In this document: in pieces, positions 18,054-24,480 of the stretch | Position numbering within the stretch: the first letter of the stretch is position 1 | Layout of the letters: each line of letters opens with the position of its first letter | Source of the DNA: a virus | Length of the DNA stretch: 24,480 bases | Reading direction: 5' to 3' (one strand) | IMG/VR virus record: IMGVR_UViG_3300040808_001452 | Span: 1 to 24,480 of that record | Position numbers and translations under genes: made by a program | Notes under the pieces: generated by a model | Told to the model about the DNA's origin: nothing | Database searches by the model: none | What the model saw: only the letters and a program-made list of their open reading frames with translations

Positions 18054-18056
18054 ATA
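18049..18056 (+). promoter_or_regulatory. Possible T4-type late promoter octamer AATAAATA
   Basis: AATAAATA differs at one base from the T4 late promoter TATAAATA and straddles the stop of the giant gene. Transcription would begin near 18062, leaving a leader of about 13 bases that carries only the SD. AATAAATA also occurs inside the giant gene near 9230, so chance in AT-rich DNA is a real alternative. Confidence 0.3.
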
Positions 18057-18062
18057 CGTAGT

Positions 18063-18066
18063 AGGA
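18063..18066 (+). promoter_or_regulatory. Shine-Dalgarno AGGA for the 200-aa gene
   Basis: AGGA lies 8 bases before the ATG at 18075 in the 21-base gap after the giant gene, which supports that start. Confidence 0.6.
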
Positions 18067-18074
18067 ATCATAAA

Positions 18075-18677
18075 ATGACAGAGATAAAAGATAACAACGG
18101 TGTACTATTACAAGGTCATATAAAAATCTTTGACCCTAATTCGGGAGAGGTTATAATTGACAAGCGTAATGCGATACATTATGAAAACATGAGTATTGCA
18201 CTTGCAGAAACTCTTTCTAATGCAGGTGAAGGTTTTATATATGAAATGAGTTTTGGTAATGGTGGAACAAGTGTTGATCCTACTGGTATCATTACATATT
18301 TAACACCTAACAGCACTGGTACGAATGCTAGTTTATATAATCAAACATTTACAAAAGTAGTAGATGATAGAAGTGTTAATAACACAGACCCTGCTCGTAA
18401 CAAATTAGAAACAAGACACGTTAGTGGTACAAATTATACAGATATTATTGTAAGTTGTTTGTTAGATTATGGCGAACCAAACGGACAAGAAGCATTTGAT
18501 ACTGCTACTAATCCAGAAAGTGCGTATGTATTTGATGAGTTAGGATTAAGAAGTTACTCACCATCCGGCACAGGAAGGCTTTTGACACACGTAGTATTTC
18601 ATCCAGTACAAAAAAGTTTAAACAGATTAATACAAATTGATTATACAGTTAGAGTACAAAGTTTGTCAGGAATTTAA
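18075..18677 (+). CDS. Conserved phage virion structural protein, 200 aa
   Basis: Seen: 200 residues from an ATG with SD AGGA at 8 bases. The first half has GHIKIFDPNSGEVIIDKRNA, then IHYENMSIAL and FIYEMSFGNGGTSVDPTG. The second half has FDELGLRSY and a hydrophobic strand LLTHVVFHPV, ending in strand-like IDYTVRVQS. There is no signal peptide or membrane segment, and one cysteine. Known: I recall this GHVKIWDP-, ENMS- and FGNGGTSVDPTG-type protein as a conserved but uncharacterised structural protein of marine T4-like phages; no enzymatic family is recognised. Inference: its position, 21 bases after the giant baseplate-region gene and 10 bases before the first fibre gene, suggests a connector or adaptor between baseplate and fibres, but it could equally be a minor decoration protein. 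Confidence 0.65.
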   Translation: MTEIKDNNGVLLQGHIKIFDPNSGEVIIDKRNAIHYENMSIALAETLSNAGEGFIYEMSFGNGGTSVDPTGIITYLTPNSTGTNASLYNQTFTKVVDDRSVNNTDPARNKLETRHVSGTNYTDIIVSCLLDYGEPNGQEAFDTATNPESAYVFDELGLRSYSPSGTGRLLTHVVFHPVQKSLNRLIQIDYTVRVQSLSGI

Positions 18678-18680
18678 GGA
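18676..18680 (+). promoter_or_regulatory. Shine-Dalgarno overlapping the stop codon
   Basis: AAGGA begins within the stop TAA (18675-18677) of the preceding gene and lies 7 bases before the ATG at 18688. Ribosomes terminating on the 200-aa gene would be positioned for reinitiation, so the pair is probably translationally coupled. Confidence 0.65.
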
Positions 18681-18687
18681 TTAAAAT

Positions 18688-20742
18688 ATGGCATATCAAG
18701 TAAAATACACAGACTTTGCAAACAAGGGAGCGGTTACTGTTGAGGACAACACAATCAACACTGAAACAAGTCTTCAATTGCCAGGCAGATTTACAAATTC
18801 CTACGGACAAATTATTTCAGAAAACTTATTACACCTTTTAGAAAATTTTGCAAACAATACTGCACCTCAGCGTCCTGTTGAAGGACAATTATGGTATGAT
18901 ATTTCAGAGGGTGTTGATCAGCTTAAAATATATGACGGCACTACTTGGATTTCTGCATCAGGACTTAAAAAATCTACACAAGAGCCTGCTGCAAGTAATT
19001 CAAACTCGGGAGATTTATGGGTAGATACAGACAATCAACAACTATATCTTTATACCGGTTCGAGTTGGGTACTTGTTGGACCGTCATTTAGTGATGGACT
19101 TGTCACAGGTGCTACACCTGTAGAACTAGTCGGACAAGATAACAATACATATGTTGTTTTACAAATCCAAATCCAAGATGTTGTAATTGGCATTATAAGT
19201 GACAGTGTATTTTCACCTAAATCTCGTATTCCAGGTTTTGATTCTATACAAAAAGGTTTTAATTTAATTAGCGGAACAGAGTATCAATTTGTTGGTACTG
19301 CATCTACTGCTGCATCATTACGTGTAACTAATGATCCTAACGACGGAACAAAAAATGTTGATGCAAATGAATTTTTAAGAGGTGATGTTCCAAGCACAAC
19401 AACAGAACAAATTAGGGTAAAAAGTAACGACGGCTTGCAAATTGGCGCAGGCGGACAACTAAATGTTGGCGTAGAAGGCGAAGCTGGTATTATACAACAC
19501 AATACTAGTGGATCTAACATAGATATTAGAGTTAGAGACGGCAGTCAAACTAAGACTGTTATGAGGATTGACAGTACAACAAATGTAGGAATTAATAATC
19601 TTGCACCAGATGAAGCACTAGACGTTGTAGGTAACATACAAATTACACCAGCAGCAGGTGATGCTGAAACAGGTGTGTTAAAAGTAGAAAGTGTTGTAGA
19701 TAGTGATACATTTGCAACAGGAAGTATTACTACTAAAGGCGGCGTTGGCGTTACAAAAAATCTAAATGTAGGCGGAAGTTTATCTGTTAACAGTTCATTT
19801 ACTAGTGCAGATATTTTACCCGATAGCACAAGTACACGTAATATCGGCTCAACATTAAATAGATATGATCAAGTTTGGTCAAATACATTTTTTGGTAATG
19901 TGCAAGGTAATGTAAGCGGCACAGTTTCTGGTAAATCTGGAAGTACAGATAGATTAGCAAGTGCTACACAGTTTGCAATGACAGGCGATGTAAGTGCAGC
20001 AAGTTTTAGTTTTGATGGAAAAACTGGCGGCAGCACAAAAACTTTTGTAACTTCTATCAGTAATAGTATTATTTCTACTAAAGATACACTTTATGATGTA
20101 AATCCTGGAGATGAAATACTAATCAACAAAACGTCAGGTGAAGAGCAAGGGCTTTATAAAGTTAGTCAAGCTAACTTACTTAAGAGTATTCCAATTATAC
20201 CAGCTGGCGTTATTATTCCTTATGGTGGATTACTAGCACCTACAGGTTGGCTATTATGTGATGGATCAGAAGTTAGAAAATCAGAATTTGGCGATTTGTT
20301 TATTGCTATCGGTTATAACTTTAAAGATCCTGCAGAACTAAGTGATAACGGGGTAAACTTCTTTGCTTTACCTGATCTAAGAGGTCGATTCCCATTGGGT
20401 GTTGATAATATGGGCGGCGCTGCTGCTAATAGGGTAACAAGTGCAGGTGCTACAGCAGTTGGTAACAACTTAGGAAGTGAAACTGCAAGCATAGATGTAG
20501 ATAACTTACCTGAACACGAACATGATATGCGTGGCGATACTGGCGCTCAGTACTATGCAATTAGAGATAATTCAGGTGTTCCTGCAGATACAAATGCTAT
20601 TCAGTTTGATGCTCCGACAGGCACAAACGCAGGACAAGCATTACCGTCTAGTGGTGGCATAAGAACTACTACTGCATTAGGGCAGCCCTTAGATATTATG
20701 AACCCATATATTTCACTAAATTACATTATATACACTGGATAA
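18688..20742 (+). CDS. Short-tail-fibre-like protein with tail collar tip, 684 aa
   Basis: Seen: residues 1-132 form the N-terminal domain shared with the next two genes, with two repeats of G-[QD]-L-W-[VY]-D ... Y-[DT]-G-x-x-W ending in VLVGP. A middle region carries fibre-shaft motifs: TKGGVGVTKNLNVGGSLSV (~350-368) and NIGSTLNRYDQVWSNTFFG (~380-400). Residues ~502-570 are a phage tail collar domain (IPAGVIIPYGGLLAPTGWLL, C-D-G-S, then PDLRGRFPLG at 562). The end has NLPEHEHDM with H610-x-H612 and a final MNPYISLNYIIYTG. Known: tail collar domains occur in T4 gp12, the trimeric short tail fibre that binds receptor, and its HxH pair coordinates a metal ion. Inference: trimeric receptor-binding fibre. 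The single cysteine noticed lies in the collar domain. Confidence 0.8.
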   Translation: MAYQVKYTDFANKGAVTVEDNTINTETSLQLPGRFTNSYGQIISENLLHLLENFANNTAPQRPVEGQLWYDISEGVDQLKIYDGTTWISASGLKKSTQEPAASNSNSGDLWVDTDNQQLYLYTGSSWVLVGPSFSDGLVTGATPVELVGQDNNTYVVLQIQIQDVVIGIISDSVFSPKSRIPGFDSIQKGFNLISGTEYQFVGTASTAASLRVTNDPNDGTKNVDANEFLRGDVPSTTTEQIRVKSNDGLQIGAGGQLNVGVEGEAGIIQHNTSGSNIDIRVRDGSQTKTVMRIDSTTNVGINNLAPDEALDVVGNIQITPAAGDAETGVLKVESVVDSDTFATGSITTKGGVGVTKNLNVGGSLSVNSSFTSADILPDSTSTRNIGSTLNRYDQVWSNTFFGNVQGNVSGTVSGKSGSTDRLASATQFAMTGDVSAASFSFDGKTGGSTKTFVTSISNSIISTKDTLYDVNPGDEILINKTSGEEQGLYKVSQANLLKSIPIIPAGVIIPYGGLLAPTGWLLCDGSEVRKSEFGDLFIAIGYNFKDPAELSDNGVNFFALPDLRGRFPLGVDNMGGAAANRVTSAGATAVGNNLGSETASIDVDNLPEHEHDMRGDTGAQYYAIRDNSGVPADTNAIQFDAPTGTNAGQALPSSGGIRTTTALGQPLDIMNPYISLNYIIYTG
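20191..20739 (+). other. Tail collar domain and HxH tip of the first fibre
   Basis: Residues 502-684. The start has the P-x-G-x-x-x-P-Y-G-G ... P-x-G-W-L-L-C-D-G pattern of the phage tail collar family, then PDLRGRFPLG. A Gly/Ala-rich turn follows, then E-H-E-H (610 and 612) and a terminal strand pair. In T4 gp12 an equivalent HxH from three chains binds zinc at the fibre tip; by analogy six histidines would meet on the trimer axis here (inference). Confidence 0.75.
20737..20739 (+). promoter_or_regulatory. Weak ribosome-binding site for the second fibre gene
   Basis: Only GGA is present, 7 bases before the ATG at 20747 and inside the last sense codons of the first fibre gene. With only 4 bases between stop and start, expression likely depends on coupling to the upstream gene, so this fibre may be made at lower levels (inference). 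Confidence 0.4.
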
Positions 20743-20746
20743 CAAA

Positions 20747-22900
20747 ATGAGCTATCAATTAAATAAAACAGACGGAACAATATTAATAGATCTTATAGAT
20801 GGGCAAATTGATAGTGCTAGTACTAATTTAACACTAGTTGGTAGAAACTATAGCGGTTTTGGCGAGTTTTTGAATGAAAACTTTATTAAATTGCTAGAAA
20901 ATTTTGCAAGTACTGCTGCACCTAGCAATCCATTAGAAGGTCAATTATGGTGGGATAAGTCCGAAGCGCGATTAAAATTATGGGACGGAACACAATGGAA
21001 AGCTTCAGGTGGTCCGTTTGTACAAAACTTTCAACCTCAAATGGTTGCAGGCGACTTATGGATAGATAATCTTAATAACCAGTTTTATTTTTATGACGGT
21101 ACAGATTTAGTATTAGTAGGACCGCAGTATAATTCATTCCAAGGTCTTACAGGATTCAAAATTGATAGTATACTAGATGAACAATCTAGATCTAGACCAG
21201 TTGCAAAATTATATGTCGGCGGCGACTCGGATGAAAATCTTGTTTCAGTAGTCTCTAACATACAATTTACCCCAACATTTAGTCAAAGAATTGATGGCCT
21301 TGTTACGGATGATAATCCTGATGGTATTATCAAAGAAGGCTTTAACATAATTGATACCGAAAACTTTAAATTTCACGGTACAGCAGTTGCATCTGAATCA
21401 CTTGTAACTGGCGGCGGCGATGTTGTTACAGCCGATCAGTTTTTAAGTTCGATATCTAATGACGTTACAACAGGTACATTAAGTATTCGTAACTCAGGTG
21501 GCCTTAGCATAGGTACAAGTGAAAACTTTAGACAGTTTATTCTAGGAAATGCAACAGTTTCTGAAAACCAGTTACGTGATGCAAATTATAGATTAAGAGT
21601 TGTTTCTTCATCTTTTGGCGGCACAAAAACAGATGCTATGTTTGTAAAAGCAGATACTGCTGCTGTAGGTATTTTTAACGACAATCCACAAGCAATGCTA
21701 CACATAGGTAGCAGCAATAATCCTGATAGTGTTCAAAACCAGGATGTTATAATCGAAGGTAACTTAATTGTAAGAGGTGAATCGGCACAAGTAATAGGAT
21801 CTGTTACATTCGGTACAGAAACAGTTATTGATTTTGGTACATTGCCTCATAAACTCACAGCTGGTAAGCAAGTACGTATTGCAAATGCTAGAGTGCAAAT
21901 TGCACCGTCACCTGCACCAGCAGTTGATTTAGATTTATTAAACGGTTATCACGATGTACTTAGTACAACAGAAAATACTGCTACACTTGACTTAGATACG
22001 TCTGCACAAGCAGGAACATATGTCACAAATAGTGCAAATGTATTAGGAGATTATACAAGTTTAAGTGTACAAAACTTACAAGTTGAAGATAAAAATATAG
22101 AATTAGGTATTGCTGAAGACTCTACACTATTATCAGACGAAGAAATGGATAATGCAGGTGTAATTGCAAGAGTAAGCGGTGTTGATAAAACACTACTATG
22201 GCGCATAGCAACAGATTCATGGACAAGTAACAGAAACTTTGACCTTAAAACTTCTGATAAATCGTATAAAATCGGCGGCGTAGACAAAGTTACTAACACA
22301 TATATAGATCCTTCTATTACACAAGCTACAGGTTTAGTTGAAGTAGGTACATTAGAATATTTAAATGTTGACAACATCAATATAAACAATAGCAGTATAT
22401 CTACAACAGGTGGTACAGCCCTACAAATTAATTCTACAGGCGGCAATATTACACTTACTACTAGACAAAAAATTGTAAACGTCGACGATCCGACTGATGA
22501 TCAAGATGCAGCTACAAAATACTATGTAGACACAGAAATTGCAAGCCAACCTATTGTATTTTCTTTAGATATTACTGGTTTAGCAACACCTGATACACAG
22601 ATAGCTACTATTTTACAAAGTATGTTCCCGGCAGCAAATAAAACAAACGGTACATATGCGTTCATACACACTACTGAATCTTCTGCATCTACAGCTGAAA
22701 ATATCGATGTCGACGCTGCAAAGAATATTTCATTCGTTGCTGTTGATGCTAACGGTACACAAAACGAATCAGTTGTTCAGGATATTGCATTCTTCCCAGC
22801 TAGTGGTACCGTTGAAATTGCTATTACAAGAGGGTTAAAAAGATTTAGAGTTCAAGGTACTTCGTGGGTATTTGATGCAGACTTACCAACAGGACTTTAA
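20747..22900 (+). CDS. Tail fibre protein with shared N-terminal domain, 717 aa
   Basis: Seen: residues 1-126 repeat the N-terminal domain of the neighbouring fibres (MSYQL start, GEFLNENFIKLLENFA, EGQLWWD, GDLWID ending in VLVGP). A second shared region follows (FHGTAVASESL, then GGLSIG). Residues ~445-520 contain LQVEDKNIELGIAED, KTLLWRIATDSWTS and SYKIGGVDKV, a motif set typical of phage tail fibres. DDPTDDQDAATKYYVD (~583-598) is the 'DAATK-YVD' segment often found just before a fibre tip. The final ~115 residues, with TRGLKRFRVQGTSWVFDADL, are a unique tip I do not recognise. No cysteine was noticed. Inference: trimeric fibre sharing the docking site type of its paralogues but binding a different partner or receptor. 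No chaperone-like intramolecular peptidase domain (S74 type) is visible. Confidence 0.7.
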   Translation: MSYQLNKTDGTILIDLIDGQIDSASTNLTLVGRNYSGFGEFLNENFIKLLENFASTAAPSNPLEGQLWWDKSEARLKLWDGTQWKASGGPFVQNFQPQMVAGDLWIDNLNNQFYFYDGTDLVLVGPQYNSFQGLTGFKIDSILDEQSRSRPVAKLYVGGDSDENLVSVVSNIQFTPTFSQRIDGLVTDDNPDGIIKEGFNIIDTENFKFHGTAVASESLVTGGGDVVTADQFLSSISNDVTTGTLSIRNSGGLSIGTSENFRQFILGNATVSENQLRDANYRLRVVSSSFGGTKTDAMFVKADTAAVGIFNDNPQAMLHIGSSNNPDSVQNQDVIIEGNLIVRGESAQVIGSVTFGTETVIDFGTLPHKLTAGKQVRIANARVQIAPSPAPAVDLDLLNGYHDVLSTTENTATLDLDTSAQAGTYVTNSANVLGDYTSLSVQNLQVEDKNIELGIAEDSTLLSDEEMDNAGVIARVSGVDKTLLWRIATDSWTSNRNFDLKTSDKSYKIGGVDKVTNTYIDPSITQATGLVEVGTLEYLNVDNININNSSISTTGGTALQINSTGGNITLTTRQKIVNVDDPTDDQDAATKYYVDTEIASQPIVFSLDITGLATPDTQIATILQSMFPAANKTNGTYAFIHTTESSASTAENIDVDAAKNISFVAVDANGTQNESVVQDIAFFPASGTVEIAITRGLKRFRVQGTSWVFDADLPTGL

Positions 22901-22910
22901 TTAAGAATAC

Positions 22911-22918
22911 GATAAATA
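22911..22918 (+). promoter_or_regulatory. Probable T4-type late promoter octamer GATAAATA
   Basis: GATAAATA differs at one base from the T4 late consensus TATAAATA and lies in the 42-base gap before the third fibre gene, the longest gap in the window. With T4 spacing, transcription would start near 22924, giving a leader of about 19 bases that contains the SD AGGG (22931-22934). Position and leader length fit a real late promoter better than the candidate at 18049. Confidence 0.45.
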
Positions 22919-22930
22919 ATATAAAGCAAA

Positions 22931-22934
22931 AGGG
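22931..22934 (+). promoter_or_regulatory. Shine-Dalgarno AGGG for the third fibre gene
   Basis: AGGG within a purine run (AAAAGGG) lies 8 bases before the ATG at 22943, which agrees with the paralogous MAYQ protein start. Confidence 0.55.
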
Positions 22935-22942
22935 TTTAATAG

Positions 22943-24415
22943 ATGGCTTATCAAATTGATAGATACAACAATACAGTACTTACAGTTGTACAAGACGGTA
23001 CAATTGATCAAACCACAGACCTAAAGTTCATTGGTAAAAACTATGCAGGTTATGGGGAAATACAAAACGAAAATTTTCTATATCTTTTAGAAAACTTTAG
23101 TGGTGCTAATCCTCCGCCAAGAGCAATTAGTGGTCAAGTTTGGTTCGACAGCAGCGGAAGTAAATTAAAGTTTTATGACGGTGCAAAATGGAGAACAACA
23201 GGCGGATCAGAAGTCTCTGCAACTGAACCAACAGGACTTACAGAAGGTGATTTTTGGTGGGATAGTGCTAATGATCAGCTTTATGTTTATAATGGTGTTA
23301 ATTTTGTATTAATTGGACCACAAAATGCAGGTGAGGGTTTGACCCAAATGGTAAGCCAGACTGTATTAGACGTTTCTAATAACCCTCATAGCATTATTTC
23401 TGCTACACTAGCAGATGAAGTTATTTTTGTAATAAGCCCAGATGAATTTACCCTAAACTCTGTTAACCCTATTACAGGTTTTTCTGTAATCAAAAAAGGT
23501 GTGACAATGTTAAACACACCTGCAACAGGTGCTAATTCAGGTAAAACAACAACTGATCATCGCTATTGGGGTACTGCTAGCGATTCAGATAGATTAGGTG
23601 GACTTCTAGCAAGCTCCTACTTAACATCAACTAACCCTAACTTTACAAGTCAAGTTACTTTTCCTGATGCAGGAATAGCTATAGGCGATTCATTAGACTT
23701 AAAAATCTTTATCGAAAGTAATGACCAGGGTGTTATACAAAATGATGTAGGTAATGACACAGTAATTAAAATGAAAGTTACAGACAGTGGCGGAACAACT
23801 GTGCATCCTATGTCTGTAACCAAAGATGGAATAATTCCGAGCGCAGATAATGCATATAGTTTAGGATCAAACTCATTAAAGTGGAATACTGTACACGCTA
23901 ATTTATTTAATGGTGCAGCAACAGTTGCAAATAAATTAAAAGAAGGTGCAAACGATAGATTAGCATCTAGTGCTGCGGTAGGTTCAACTGTAGCAGTAAG
24001 GACAGCAGCTGGTGATTTAGTTGCAAATATCTTCCAAGGTACAGCACTTCAAGCAAAATATGCTGACTTGGCTGAAAATTATTCAACATGTTGCGAACTT
24101 GCAGTAGGAACTGCTGTACAAGTATGTGATCATGACGATCACGAAGTAGATGAAGCATCTGCAGGATCTGTTTGCATTGGTGTAATTTCTGACAAGCCTG
24201 CCTACTTAATGAACGCAGAAGCTGAAGGCCAAGCAGTTGCACTTAAAGGGCGTGTCCCAGTAAGGGTTAGTGGTCCGGTCAAAAAAGGACAAGCGGTGTA
24301 TGCATGGAACGAGGGTGTATGTAAAACTATACAAACTTCTGCATTAGTAGGTATTGCTTTGGAGACTAACAACGACGAGGGCGAAAAACTAGTAGAGTGC
24401 GTACTAAAAGTATAA
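22943..24415 (+). CDS. Tail fibre protein with YADLAE-type, cysteine-rich C-terminus, 490 aa
   Basis: Seen: residues 1-126 match the N-terminal domain of the two upstream fibres (MAYQI start, GEIQNENFLYLLENF, SGQVWFD, GDFWWD, VLIGP). A shaft-like region follows, with DNAYSLGSNSLKWNTVHANL (~302-321) and ANDRLASSA (~337), which resembles the first fibre's NIGSTLNRYDQVW and DRLASA. The C-terminal ~115 residues start at KYADLAENY and include VIGVISDKP-like V-C-I-G-V-I-S-D-K-P-A-Y-L-M-N and LKGRVPVRVSGPVKKGQAVY, a domain I recall from many phage tail or structural proteins. All six cysteines (383, 384, 395, 411, 460, 486) fall in this domain, along with H397 and H400. Inference: it is a fibre whose tip is stabilised by metal or disulfides. 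No autocleavage motif is obvious. Confidence 0.7.
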   Translation: MAYQIDRYNNTVLTVVQDGTIDQTTDLKFIGKNYAGYGEIQNENFLYLLENFSGANPPPRAISGQVWFDSSGSKLKFYDGAKWRTTGGSEVSATEPTGLTEGDFWWDSANDQLYVYNGVNFVLIGPQNAGEGLTQMVSQTVLDVSNNPHSIISATLADEVIFVISPDEFTLNSVNPITGFSVIKKGVTMLNTPATGANSGKTTTDHRYWGTASDSDRLGGLLASSYLTSTNPNFTSQVTFPDAGIAIGDSLDLKIFIESNDQGVIQNDVGNDTVIKMKVTDSGGTTVHPMSVTKDGIIPSADNAYSLGSNSLKWNTVHANLFNGAATVANKLKEGANDRLASSAAVGSTVAVRTAAGDLVANIFQGTALQAKYADLAENYSTCCELAVGTAVQVCDHDDHEVDEASAGSVCIGVISDKPAYLMNAEAEGQAVALKGRVPVRVSGPVKKGQAVYAWNEGVCKTIQTSALVGIALETNNDEGEKLVECVLKV

Positions 24416-24419
24416 AGGA
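24415..24419 (+). promoter_or_regulatory. Shine-Dalgarno AAGGA overlapping the stop of the third fibre gene
   Basis: AAGGA starts on the last base of the stop TAA (24413-24415) and lies 8 bases before the ATG at 24428. This is the same stop-SD overlap arrangement as at 18676. Confidence 0.6.
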
Positions 24420-24427
24420 ACAAAAGT

Positions 24428-24480
24428 ATGGCCGTCGGAGATATAGTTACAGCAGCAAGATTTAATAATTTACAAGCACG
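24428..24480 (+). CDS. Start of the next structural-region gene, 3'-truncated by window edge
   Basis: Seen: an ATG preceded by AAGGA at good spacing opens a frame reading MAVGDIVTAARFNNLQA before the window ends. No stop occurs in the 17 visible codons. I recall proteins beginning in this way (M-A-x-G-D-x-x-x-A-A-R-x-N-N-L-Q) as conserved hypothetical virion proteins next to tail-fibre genes in marine T4-like phages, but 17 residues are too few for an assignment. It continues the same operon direction, 12 bases after the third fibre. Confidence 0.6.
   Translation, partial: MAVGDIVTAARFNNLQA

Noticed and set aside
22051-22446. 131-codon open frame on the minus strand
   Set aside because: It lies entirely inside the second fibre gene, has no SD or neighbour on that strand, and its composition (Ser/Leu/Val-rich) is what antisense of this coding DNA gives.
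22901-22942. Terminator in the longest gap
   Set aside because: No GC-rich inverted repeat followed by a T run is visible; the gap is AT-rich and explained better by a promoter and SD.
24053-24415. S74-type intramolecular chaperone at the end of the third fibre
   Set aside because: The YADLAE region often occurs in phage fibre proteins, but the gene ends without the S74 Ser-Lys region or its typical helical tail.
1-24480. CRISPR array, tRNA, integrase or insertion sequence
   Set aside because: No direct repeats with regular spacers, cloverleaf-like segments, recombinase motifs or terminal inverted repeats were seen; the DNA is almost wholly coding.

Overview
The window is a densely packed, one-strand stretch of the late structural region of a tailed phage (contractile-tailed, T4-like). 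The DNA is visibly AT-rich. The proteins read like the baseplate and tail-fibre proteins of marine T4-like phages (cyanophage or SAR11-type myophages), based on recalled family motifs and not on a search. The host cannot be fixed from this window: there are no photosynthesis or other host-like genes, no tRNA, no integrase and no packaging gene here. All genes lie on the plus strand and no gap exceeds 42 bases.

Layout. (1) 1-2766: the C-terminal ~920 residues of a gp6/gpJ-type baseplate wedge protein, cut by the left window edge. (2) 2766-18053: one uninterrupted gene for a giant virion protein of 5095 residues (about 565 kDa), overlapping the wedge gene by one base. It is a mosaic: a conserved N-terminus, a degenerate cupredoxin-like domain, several blocks typical of marine T4-like virion proteins, a probable seven-bladed FG-GAP/integrin-type propeller whose blades are interrupted by other domains, five CBM5/12-like carbohydrate-binding-type modules, G-x-GY beta repeats, and a long C-terminal array of small beta domains. 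(3) 18075-18677: a conserved 200-residue structural protein. (4) 18688-20742, 20747-22900 and 22943-24415: three tandem fibre genes sharing a homologous N-terminal region but ending in three unrelated tips: a tail-collar/short-tail-fibre tip with an HxH metal motif, a small beta tip after a DAATK-YVD motif, and a YADLAE-type domain with a striking cysteine cluster. (5) 24428-24480: the start of the next gene.

How they fit together (inference): the wedge protein forms the baseplate body. The giant protein, encoded where T4 has genes 7 to 11, may be the large peripheral baseplate or fibre-network component. The 200-residue protein may be a connector. The three fibres probably dock through their common N-termini and present different receptor-binding or assembly tips. 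Two of the short gaps carry T4-late-promoter-like NATAAATA octamers, which suggests late transcription units beginning before the 200-residue gene and before the third fibre gene.

The most interesting items are the split-blade propeller with carbohydrate-binding-like insertions in the giant protein, the decayed cupredoxin site near its N-terminus, the three-fibre paralogue set, and the cysteine/histidine cluster in the last fibre.
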